A stretch of DNA of 64,000 nt from Henricia sp. BOLD:AAB3569 (taxonomy: Eukaryota; Echinodermata; Asteroidea; Spinulosida; Echinasteridae), in NCBI GenBank assembly GCA_037783545.1, contig JBBELK010000064.1, positions 2,666,001 through 2,730,000 of the forward strand, read 5' to 3'. Under the pieces are notes generated by a model, which saw nothing but the letters and a program-made list of their open reading frames with translations, had not been told where the DNA came from and did no database searches. The translations under genes were made by a program, and so were the position numbers. Below, in pieces: positions 46,867-56,090 of this stretch; the first letter of the stretch is position 1, and each line of letters starts with the position of its first letter.

Positions 46867-47458
46867 ATGGCTTCTTCTGCCCCGAACTGCATGTCGTGTT
46901 CGGAGTCTGCGGACCCTGGACAGATCTTCCGTGTGTTATTTTCTTTCGTGGTGATGATTTTTGGAGTTCCTGGTAACTGCCTCATCCTGCGTGTCTACTG
47001 GACCAAGCCTCGGAAAACCAGCACCAACATCCTGATCATGACCTTAGCATGGGCCGATCTCCTCGCGTGCTTGTTTCTCGTTTACTTTATCGGACGTAGT
47101 TTGACTATTCTCCTTGGAAAAGAGCCATCGGAATTTTTCCAATTCGTTAGGTATGGACTGTTTTCGTTTCTGTCGGTCTCTGTTGTAGTCACAGCATTGA
47201 TTGCATTTGATCGTTACGATTGTGTGTGCCGGCCAAACAAGAGATTACTTAATGCCAGGCGAACTGTAGCGGTCGTTGTGCTTCTAGCTTCACTGCGAAC
47301 TTACCATATTTTGCAATAGCGGCAGGCTTGATTTATGAAGCACGATACACTGTCATTGTTGGATGTGTACAGGTCATCATTTATATAATAACGTTTACGA
47401 TGATAATTGTATGCTATTGGAAAGTATACAGAACTATAAGACAGCATACCAAGGTTGG
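46867..47458 (+). pseudogene. Rhodopsin-family GPCR fragment 1 (TM1-TM5, frameshifted)
   Basis: ATG 46867 opens a frame with a short Cys-containing N-tail (ASSAPNCMSCSES), TM1 with the GN motif (GVPGNCLILRVYW), an intracellular KPRKTSTN loop, TM2 with LAWADLL (the conserved Asp), TM3, and the DRY box as AFDRYDCVCRP. In TM4 near 47290 the frame shifts by one base; the continuation LPYFAIAAGLIYEARY, then VQVIIYIITFTMIIVCYWKV and YRTIRQHTK, supplies the end of TM4 and TM5. It then runs into minisatellite DNA, so TM6, TM7 and the NPxxY motif are missing. A further exon past a donor (AAG|GTTGGT) is possible but not seen. The ligand cannot be inferred. The style resembles the lineage-expanded receptors of echinoderms and amphioxus. 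Confidence 0.75.
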
Positions 47459-47470
47459 TGTTTCAAGTTT

Positions 47471-48605
47471 ACCGGCGTGGGATGGGATGGCTTAGGGCTG
47501 GGCTGAGATGGCTTCGGGCTGGGCTGGGATGGCTTCGGTCTGGGCTGGGGTGTTTCGGGCTGGGCTGGGAGGCCTTTGGGTTGGGCTGGGAGGGCTTCAT
47601 GCTGGTCTGGGATGGGTTTGGGCTGGGAGGACTTCAACCTGGGCTGAGATGACTTCGACCTGGGCTGAGATGACTTCGACCTGGGCTGAGATGACTTCGA
47701 CCTGGGCTGAGATGACTTCGACCTGGGCTGAGACTTTGGGCTGGGCTGGGATGACTTTGGGCTGGGCTGGGCTGGGATGGCTTTTGGCTGGGCTGGGATG
47801 GGTTCGGGCTGGGTTTCAGGGTTTCGGGCTAAGCTGGGAGGGCTTCGTATCGGCGTGGGATGGATGGCTTAGGCTGGGCTGGCTTCGGGCTGGGCTGTGA
47901 TGGCTTCGCGGGCTGGGCTGGGAGGGCTTCGGGCTCGACTGGGAGGGCTTCGGTCTAGGCTGGGATGTTTCGGACTGGGCTGGGAGGGCTTTAGGCTAGG
48001 CTGGGAGGGCTTCAGGCTGGGCTGGGAGGGCTTCAACCTGGGCTGGGAGGACTTCAGGATGGTCTGGCATGGGTTTGGGCTGGGCTTCAGGGCTTTGGGC
48101 TGGGCTGGGAGGGCTTTGGGCTGGGATGGGAGGATTTCGGGCGGGGCTTCGGGGCTTCAGGCTTGGCTGGGCGGGATTTGGGCGGGGCTTCGGGGCTTCA
48201 GGCTGGGCTGGGATGGCTTCGGGCTGGGATGGTAGGGCTTTAGGCTGGGCTGGGAGGCCTTCAGGATGGTCTGGGATGGGTTTGAGCTGGGCTTCAGGGC
48301 TTCGGGATGGACTGGGAGGGCTTTGGGCTGGGCTGGGAGGACTTCAGGCCGGGCTGGGAATTGGGATGGAAAGGCTTTGGGCTGGGCCTCGGGGCTTTGG
48401 GCTGGGCTGGGATGGATTTGGGCTGGGCTTCGGGGCTTTGAGCTGGGCTGGGAGGGATTTGGGCTGGGCTTCGGGGCTTCAGGCTGGGCTGGGAGGGATT
48501 TGGGCGGGGCTTCGGGGCTTCAGGCTGGGCTGAGAGGGCTTCGGTCTGGGCTGGGATGTTTCGGGCTGGGCTGGGAGGGCTTCAGGCTGGGCTGGGAGGG
48601 CTTCA
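47471..48605. repeat. G-rich 21-22 bp minisatellite between GPCR fragments
   Basis: About 1.1 kb of imperfect GGCTTCGGGCTGGGCTGGGA units, including five nearly exact copies of a CTTCGACCTGGGCTGAGATG variant (about 47633-47735). Long Gly/Leu/Trp-rich frames in all registers are artefacts. It starts immediately after the TM5 region of fragment 1. Confidence 0.9.
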
Positions 48606-48763
48606 TTACTGTTTGATGTAAGAAAAACTCGCTTCTGCAGTACAGTAACATTTTTTAAAACAATGGTTATTGAAATTGTCCATCCTAAACGTTGAAAGTG
48701 ACCTTCGCGTTGCGATTTGCAATCCAGTCACTCAAACTGCAGGGTACTAAAACTATCTGTGCC

Positions 48764-48949
48764 ATGGATAACTCTACTCGGCCTCCGGAAACACAGCTCA
48801 TAAGTGATTATGGTTCCAGCTTACTCATCGTCCAGATAGTTGTTTACGCACTGTTATTAGTTCTCGGTGTTCCCGATAACTGCCTCATCCTGCGAGTTTA
48901 TTGGACCAAGCCTCGTAAGACCAGCACTTACATGGTTAACAACTCTTGA
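48764..48949 (+). pseudogene. Rhodopsin-family GPCR fragment 2 (N-terminus and TM1)
   Basis: From ATG 48764 it encodes MDNSTRPPETQ (an N-glycosylation site), TM1 (LIVQIVVYALLLVLGVPDN followed by CLILRVYW) and the loop TKPRKTST shared with fragment 1. It then ends in MVNNS and a stop. The TM1 'GN' glycine is Asp here (PDN for PGN). It is a paralogue of fragment 1, cut off before TM2; MVNN could hide a splice donor (ATG|GTTAAC), but no TM2 exon follows. Confidence 0.7.
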
Positions 48950-49473
48950 CGACCGTTCACCCACTAGTTTAAAGGGCCTGTGACATGCTAAACAACTTTG
49001 TGCCTAAGCTTTGCTTCATAATGCCGGTTTAGCTTGTTCAGCAAGACATACTATAATTGTTCAAAAAAATCAATAAAAGGTGGCCTTTTTCAACTTTGAA
49101 GATTTCACTGCAACAAATCACATACAGAGGGCGCTGTTTTGAGTGCATCACATAAGGAAGACAGAACGGAAAAGTTAAGAAAAAACATAAGACTTCAAGT
49201 TGGACTTGTGGCAAATTGCTGCAGTTTCTACCCCCAGTTTTGTCATGGCTTAATGATTTTCCTGTGTTTGCCTCTTGTGACATAGTGACCTTGGTCATGA
49301 ATATGCATATTTTCATTAGCATAAAAACTAAAAACCTTTGTTTTAACCCCCAAAGCAAGCTCCAAATAGGATTTTTATGACTTTAACTGAGTAGAGTGGT
49401 TTTAAAGCATAGATTTCATTGATAAAAATCCTAAATAAGGGGCCCTTTAGGCAGTCTTTTAGTTTTGCATTTA
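48950..49473. other. Non-coding stretch
   Basis: No domain seen. The TTTAAAGGGCCTGTGACATG near 48968 and a matching AAATAAGGGGCCCTTTAG near 49432 are roughly complementary, hinting at a MITE of about 480 bp. Confidence 0.35.
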
Positions 49474-49734
49474 TTGTCCTTGGTCATCACTCCCCGACTT
49501 ATTATTTATAATATCATTGTGTATACCTTTCCAATTACGAGCTTTAGCAATATTCAGTTCAAACGGGACGGTCAGTTCACACAGTACAGCACAAGCTTTA
49601 TCGGAGAAATATAAAACGATGTCAGGTTTTTCAGATGTAGGGTGAATACTGGCAGGAACTGTATCGCCATTAATAGCCATGCCCGGAAGATCTGCGTACA
49701 AAATCACATTTATACCGTTTGTCACGGGCGACAT
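49474..49734 (-). pseudogene. PD-(D/E)xK endonuclease-like fragment of a retroelement
   Basis: An 87-codon frame starts at ATG 49734. It reads INVILYADLPGMAING, then EKPDIVLYFSD and CELTVPFELNIAKARNWK. The pattern 'RPDIV...(7-10)..(E/D)LTxPFExNI..A...K' is that of the restriction-like nuclease found at the end of some non-LTR retrotransposon proteins and related mobile ORFs. The Asp of PD and the Glu of ELT fit the catalytic pair. No reverse transcriptase adjoins it, so it is an isolated remnant. Confidence 0.4.
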
Positions 49735-51222
49735 TTTTCACAATGAAAGAAAAAACACAATAATGCGTATTATGTGAATCGCCCTTGTTCAAGTGCAAAC
49801 TGGGCACATATTGAGAACATGACACAACGATCCTTTACCGTCACACAAGCGGCAGTTCTCGATTAGCTTATATAACGCGCTTTAAATTTATGAATATTGG
49901 CGCGGAAACATGTTTCTGAAGTCGGTAAACCAAAATATACACTGTAAATAAAAACGGTTATCGATCGTGCGCGGTAAAATGGCGTCAGACGGACCAAAAC
50001 ACGACCGTATACCGAATTGATTTCAAGTCTGTCAGAGTTGTCTCAAATCACTGGAGTTGTACAAGTACTTCACGACGCCGTGTTCCTCATAGGAAGCATC
50101 GCTATCTGCCATATTTTCTCTAAACAGCATACACTATTTTGAAGTTTCTAGACAACATAATATTGATAAAATACAATCTGGCAAGCCGGGGAAACGCTAC
50201 CCGAATGGGTTCTTCTGTCGTACGTGATCCAGTATTTTATGTTTATTATTCATGACATGTAAATGTGGGAATGACAATACGAGCTTTCCCAAAAACTGGG
50301 TTTAAAATGAGATTCGGCGTATATGCTCCCATTGGGGGCAAGTGGCATATAGTTTTAGTATAGCGATAGGCCTATAATAAATTAAGATAAAACATTACGG
50401 GTGTTTTTTTTTCATTCTCGATTTTGTTCATAACTCCATATCCAAGTTAAAATACTGTTTCAGTACTTCACACTGGGCCGTACGTCACACTACAAAAAAA
50501 GCTTGGAGAAAAGCATATTCAAAACAGTCAATAGCCATCGACATAGAGCGCAGGCGCGAATACCAAATTCAAAAACGTTCTCATAAGTCTGCCATTTCAG
50601 ACTTCATCATATGCCAACATCTATATTCATTTCCAATCTACCTTTTTGGCAGTTCATAGAGAGCAAGTAATAATCCTGTCAATCAATGAGGAAACACAAA
50701 CAGCCAGGCCGTCGCCCTGTTTGCTGGTAAGAGACGGTCGTAATTAGAAAATAAGTAAAAACGGACTTAAGAAAATCCATTCCGAGCCTACTGACGCCGG
50801 ATTATCAGTTCCGAGCAAAATCTCCGTCGGGATCCGCGACGACGAGAATGGACGAATTGTACGTTAGTCCGGTCGGTGCAGTTCCGCATTGACACAGTTG
50901 AATATTTATTGAATATTATTTAATGGAGTGCCGAAGTGTGACGTGTTGCCATATGGTAATTGGCTCCAAACATCATGGCTGCCAGATAAAACACCATTCC
51001 AAAAGCACAGGGACACGGTTCAGTGATATTTAGTGCAGAGCCATTGACTAGGCAACTAACAATAGGGTGACGTATTCACTTCGGTAGTCTATAGTACTGG
51101 CACCTGGTGCATAAAGCCGTAAAAAGCGTCACAGGGATCCCGCAGAATCACGACGACTTGATGTTTGATAGAGCTACGGCATGCGTTTTTGTTTGTGGAT
51201 TAAATCCGCTATTCATGAATAT
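49735..51222. other. Non-coding stretch before the gypsy element
   Basis: Unique sequence with a TAGGCCTA palindrome at about 50368. No gene recognised. Confidence 0.35.
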
Positions 51223-51227
51223 ACATG

Positions 51228-51483
51228 TGCAATGTTTATCCTATTGCCAATCTGATATAACATGTATTTCACATGTGCAAGGACATGTATTTCACAGAGG
51301 TAACATGAACACTGGACTTTGTATAGAGCGCCCTCACTTGTTGACTATTGTGTAGACACACAACACGGCTGCTGTTATTTAGTGTTGTCACAATAACGAT
51401 CAGAAGTAAATAAGATCAGTCCTCATCGAACTTAAAAGGGCTCATCTTTCTGTTCCTTTTATTCGGGTATTAACTATACGACA
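51228..51483 (+). repeat. Gypsy 5' LTR
   Basis: 256 bp, starting TGCAATGTTTATCC and ending ACTATACGACA, preceded by ACATG (51223-51227). It pairs with the 3' LTR at 60817-61072, with about 11 mismatches by eye (roughly 4%). The 5' TG is kept and the 3' end is CA. Confidence 0.9.
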
Positions 51484-51513
51484 TTCTCCTGGCGACGAAG
51501 ATATTTTTGAACC

Positions 51514-52400
51514 ATGGCGAGCTACGGTCTACGGATTACCACCGCCAGAGCCTTTGGATAGGCCCTATGTCCGGACAGCAAATAGGCCCTACACACAAAA
51601 TGGAAAAAGTTCAGACAGCGATGGGAAAATTACGAACTCGCTACAGGAACAAGCGATAAACCTCAACCCACGAGGGTAGCAACCCTTTTGTCAGTTGTTG
51701 GAGAGGCAGCTGTAACAGTGTACAACACTTTTGAGTGGGACACAGAAGGTGACAACAAGAAAATTGACAAAGTTATCGAGAAGTTTGAACATGATTGGCA
51801 ATATTGCAGACAGCGAAAGAACATAACGTACGAGAGGCATGTGTTCTCTACGCGCTTCCAACACCCTGGTGAAGCTATCGACCAGTATGTGACAGAACTC
51901 AAGACCCAAGCAGATGGCTGTGAGTTTGCAAATTTAAGAAAATCGCTCATTATAGATCAGATCATTCTCGGCATCCGAAACCAAAAAGTCAGAGAAAAAC
52001 TACTTAATATGGACACATAGTAATCTTGCAGTCAGCGCTCAAAACGATTCGTGCATATGAACACACAGCAGCCCAAGTACGGTTCATGTCCACAGCAACC
52101 TTCGCGATTAAACAAGGTAAATGCTAGAAAGTCCAAGCCCGGAAGTGCTACTCCGAAACAGCCCGTAAGACCGCAAGCCAGGTCACAGGCTAAGTCACAA
52201 ACCACACTGCAACACAGCAGGATCAAAGCAATAATACTTGCCGTAACTGTGGTGGCATCTGGCCACAAAAGGACAAACCATGCCGGCTGCAGGTCAAACA
52301 TGTCACTTGTGTGGGAAGAAAAATCACTTCTCGAAATATTGCCGCTCTTCAAAGGCAAATGCCGTCAGTTCTGTGCCTGGCGATGATTCAGATGACAGCG
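51514..52400 (+). pseudogene. Gypsy gag (broken)
   Basis: Starts at ATG 51514 (MASYGLR) but shifts frame within the first 60 bases. The main capsid-like segment (about 51600-52018) includes TLLSVVGEAAVTVYNTF, FEHDWQYCRQRKN and PGEAIDQYVTELKTQA. After a stop at 52018 the nucleocapsid part has two zinc-knuckle-like blocks, CRNCGGIWPQKDKPC and CHLCGKKNHFSKYC, in different frames, and an acidic end (GDDSDDSDYVFAN). Gag would package the element RNA; this copy cannot. Confidence 0.7.
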
Positions 52401-52420
52401 ATTACGTGTTCGCAAACTGA

Positions 52421-52855
52421 TTGGGAACAGCTAGCATCCACGCTAACAAGAAGAAACTCCCCACATGCGAAATGATAAGTGGGCATGCATTTACAGCCGG
52501 CATAGATTCGCAGGCAAGTGTGAACATAATGGACAGTGCGTCCTACGAAAGCCTCCGCAAAGCAACCGGGGCTCCAGCTTCAAGCCTTCGAGAACCTAAA
52601 TCACACATCTTCGGGTACAACTCGCAAGAACCACAATTCCTGTCATCGGCGAAATCGAAGCTAAAGTGACTGTAGGAAGTAAACAAACAACGACCACGTT
52701 CAGTGTTGTTAATGGAGACTATGGAAACTTCCTTTTCTACGACACTTCATCTGCGCTCGGTTTGATCCAGATAACCGCTTCCGTCACAAGTGGCACAGAT
52801 CATCTGTTGGCCAGCTTCGACGACCTGCCTTGTTTAGCGGCGTCGGTAGGCTAAA
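52421..52855 (+). pseudogene. Gypsy aspartic protease region
   Basis: GIDSQASVNIMD carries the catalytic Asp of a retropepsin, though the usual D(S/T)GA is DSQA. Downstream blocks (SHIFGYNSQ, VNGDYGNFLFYDTSSALGL) are typical of Mag-like proteases. The frame breaks at 52669. Confidence 0.6.
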
Positions 52856-53709
52856 GTGAAGGAATTGCAAATCAAATTGCACATCGATGACAACGTACAG
52901 CCCAAAATCCAGAAACACAGACGGATTCCATTTCACCTTCGCAAAGATGTTGATAAAGAAATTCAACGCTTGCTGGATGAGGACATCATCGAGCCAGCAG
53001 AGGGGCCTACTCCGTGGATAAGCCCTATAGTCATTGTACCCAAGAAGGCGTCCGGCGAAGTACGGATATATGCGTAGACATGCGCGAGGCAAATCACGCA
53101 ATCAAACGCGAGAAACACCCCATGCCAACTATTGAGGAAGTAATAACCGACCTCAATGGTGCTACCGTTTTTAGCACACTCGACCTCAAAGCCGGCTACC
53201 ATCAGTTTAAACTGCATCCAGATACGTTACGACGTTTACTACGCATTTAGGCTTATCGCTATAAGAGGCTCATGTTTGGAGTAAACGCGGCATCGGAAAT
53301 CTTCCAAGTCGCAGTAGCCCGAATTCTCGCTGGTCTTCAAGGCTGTCGCAACATGTCAGATGACATTATTGTCTATGGAGCAACTCGGCAGGAACATGAC
53401 GAAAATCTTAAGGCAGTTCTCGAGCGACTTCGTGACCACAACATACGCCTCAATAGAGCAAAGTGCACCTTCTCCCAGACCAAGGTGACATTTTTCGGTC
53501 ATGTGTTCTCCGCGAAAGGCGTCTCCCCAGACCCACATAAAGTGTCCGCAATCGTCAATGCCGATCCACCGAGCAGTGCCAAGGATGTTAAGTCTCTGGT
53601 TGGCCTTGCTCAGTACGTGTCGCGTTTCATTCCCAACTACGCGTCAATAACCACGCCTCTGAGACAACTCACTCACCAAGACGTGCAGTGGATGGGAAAG
53701 CAAATTTAG
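52856..53709 (+). pseudogene. Gypsy reverse transcriptase (three frames)
   Basis: Segment 1 ends PWISPIVIVPKKASGEVRI; an extra two bases (TATATGCG) near 53070 then break the frame. Segment 2 has DMREANHAIKREKHPMPTIE and the first catalytic Asp in FSTLDLKAGYHQ. Another indel lies near 53220-53255. Segment 3 has RLMFGVNAASEIFQ, the active site NMSDDIIVYG (SDD is normal in this branch), LNRAKCTFSQ and the thumb segment FFGHVFSAKGVSPD. Ends at 53709. Confidence 0.8.
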
Positions 53710-53759
53710 AGCTTTCAACAACCTGAAACAAGCTCTCGCCTTCGTAACCGCGTACGTAT

Positions 53760-54080
53760 TTCAACCCCTCCAAAAAGTCAACTGTTGTGGTTGATGCGAG
53801 CCCGACAGGGCTAGGCGCGATGCTGTACAGATAGACGTGTGATAGCATTCGGAGGTCGCACGCTTACCCCTGTCGAATCGAGATATTCGCAAATAGAGCG
53901 CGAGGCCCTTGGTGTGACATGGGCAATTATACACTTCCACATGTATCTGTATGGCAGTGACTTTCTCGTCTGTACCGACCATAAGCCACTACTACCATTG
54001 TTCAACAACAAGAACTCCAAGCCAACTGCCAGAATCGAACTGTGGTTGTTCATGCTTCAACAGTACAGCTTCACGCTGAC
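53760..54080 (+). pseudogene. Gypsy RNase H, interrupted
   Basis: VVDASPTGLGAMLY (first catalytic Asp), SQIEREALGVTWAI (Glu) and VCTDHKPLLPLFN (Asp) are present, with a frame change at about 53828. The domain is cut at 54080 by the 4.6 kb satellite-rich insertion and resumes at 58690 (PGKDN..DYLSRHP). Confidence 0.75.
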
Positions 54081-54089
54081 CTCCCAGCA

Positions 54090-54840
54090 AACACAATAAC
54101 GTTGTAATAACATTTTTAAAATGTTTCCGAAAATGTTATAGCAATGTTTCCAAAAAATGTTTTTTTAACATTAAAATGTGTGGTTTTAGAAACGTTATAA
54201 TAACATTTGGACACAACATCGTGAAAACGTTTTTATAACGTTTTATTAACAGTTTCAAAACATCATGGAAATGTTTTTAAAATGTTTATCAAACGTCGTA
54301 AGAACGTTTTAACAATGTTATAGCAATGTTTCCAAAAAAATGTTTTTTTAACATTAAAATGTGTGGTTTTAAAAACGTTGTAATAACATTTGGACACAAC
54401 ATCGTGAAAATGTTTTTATAACGTTTTATTAACATTGTCAAAACATCACGGAAATGTTTTTGAAATGTTTATCAAACGTCGTAAGAACGTTTTAACAATG
54501 TTATAGCAATGTTTTCGAATAATGTTTTTTTAACATTAAAATGTGTGGTTTTAAAAACGTTGCAATAACATTTGGACACAACATCGCGAAAATGTTTTTA
54601 TAACGTTTTATTAACATTGTCAAAACATCACGGAAATGTTTTTGAAATGTTTATCAAACGCCGTAAGAACGTTTTAACAATGTTATAGCAATGTTTTCGA
54701 ATAATGTTTTTTTAACATTAAAATGTGTGGTTTTAAAAACGTTGTAATAACATTTGGACACAACATCGTGAAAATGTTTTTATAACGTTTTATTAACATT
54801 GTCAAAACATCACGGAAATGTTGTTAAAATGTCAAAAGAC
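54090..54840. repeat. 182 bp satellite, first block
   Basis: Just over four copies, recognisable by ATAACATTTGGACACAACAT at about 54200, 54383, 54565 and 54748. Each unit has several AACGTT and TAACATT words in both orientations. A second block of about two copies is at 55262-55640. Confidence 0.85.
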
Positions 54841-55261
54841 GTAATTTCCAAGACGTCGTTTCCTGACGCCTCATACATTACTTAACATTACATGACTCAT
54901 ACACTACTCATACACTACTCATACATTACACATACATTACACTACTCATACATTACATACACTACTCATACATTAGCTTTATGCGCGACTTCTATTTATG
55001 CTCCACAAAAACCTGCACCCTGTAACCATGGTTGGCACACACCTACTAACCGAATACCAAATGTAATTATAATCTCTCGCCACTTTGAGTTTGTTCATCC
55101 CCGACAATTGCCAATTTGTCTATTATCAAGCAAAAACCCATTTACAAACATCAAAACAACTGCCAAAACTGAAGCCAATTAGCCTTTTTACACGGTAAAT
55201 CTGTTGAGTTACATGTAATCCCACAATGCATTGCATTTTTTAACAGCTAGAAAAAGACGTT
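54841..55261. other. Unique segment with ACTCATACATTAC repeats
   Basis: About 54885-54980 contains short imperfect ACTCATACATTACA repeats. The rest is unique and non-coding. Confidence 0.5.
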
Positions 55262-55640
55262 TATAAGACGTCATTAAAATGTTTTTATAACGTTTTATTA
55301 ACATTGTCAAAACATCACGGAAATGTTTTTGAAATGTTTATCAAACGTCGTAAGAACGTTTTAACAATGTTATAGCAATGTTTTCGAATAATGTTTTTTT
55401 AACATTAAAATGTGTGGTTTTAAAAACGTTGCAATAACATTTGGACACAACATCGCGAAAATGTTTTTATAACGTTTTATTAGCATTGTCAAAACATCAC
55501 GGAAATGTTTTTGAAATGTTTATCAAACGCCGTAAGAACGTTTTAACAATGTTATAGCAATGTTTCCGAAAAATGTTTTTTTAACATTAAAATGTGTGGT
55601 TTTAAAAACGTTGTAAAAACATTTGGACACAACATCGTAA
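55262..55640. repeat. 182 bp satellite, second block
   Basis: About two copies of the unit of 54090-54840, ending at ACACAACATCGTAAAGGG where the SINE begins. Confidence 0.85.
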
Positions 55641-55745
55641 AGGGATTAAATGCCTCGCCCAGGGACACAGACACGTTGGTCGAATTGGGGCTCGAACCCC
55701 CAACCTCTGGTTGGGAGTCCCGCTTCATACCCACTTCAGTCTAAA
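55638..55745 (-). repeat. tRNA-derived SINE (Lys-like head, CCTGGGCGAGG tail)
   Basis: The minus strand has GCGGGACTCCCAACCAGAGG (anticodon arm), the B box GGTTCGAGCCCC and then GTGTCCCTGGGCGAGGCATT followed by TAATCCC. A tRNA head followed by a 'TGTCCcTGGGCAAGGCACTTTAATCC'-type domain is a common SINE arrangement in invertebrates. Confidence 0.7.
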
Positions 55746-56090
55746 GTTGCATTGCCCGTGTTTCGGTGAAAGGATTAAAAAAAATTATTTACACAAGCGA
55801 ACGAATTTAGAAAGCTTACGTGTCTCTGTAACGAAAAATATCAAAAACTTAAATTTCCGACGTCGTGAATTGGAGATACAAGCCTTTTTCTTGAAACGTG
55901 CTTCACATGTTGTACATGTGCGCGTACGCACATGTACATAGTATGTGTACAATGTACACATATACGCGCACATGTACATTTACGTCATAACCCTGTCGAT
56001 TAAATGACCTGCCAGCCTTTTAATCATTTCTTGTTTTTAATCGACTGGCATTAATCCTTGACGGATTTTTACGTTCTTGGTACCAAATGA
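55746..56090. other. Segment with an ACATGTACA palindrome cluster
   Basis: About 55908-55980 contains overlapping palindromes (TGTACATGTGCGCGTACGCA and GTACATAGTATGTGTAC) that can fold on themselves. The rest is unique. Confidence 0.6.

Noticed and set aside
47434..48616. Several Gly/Leu/Trp-rich frames of 110-154 codons
   Set aside because: All registers of a 21-22 bp minisatellite are open; no protein is implied.
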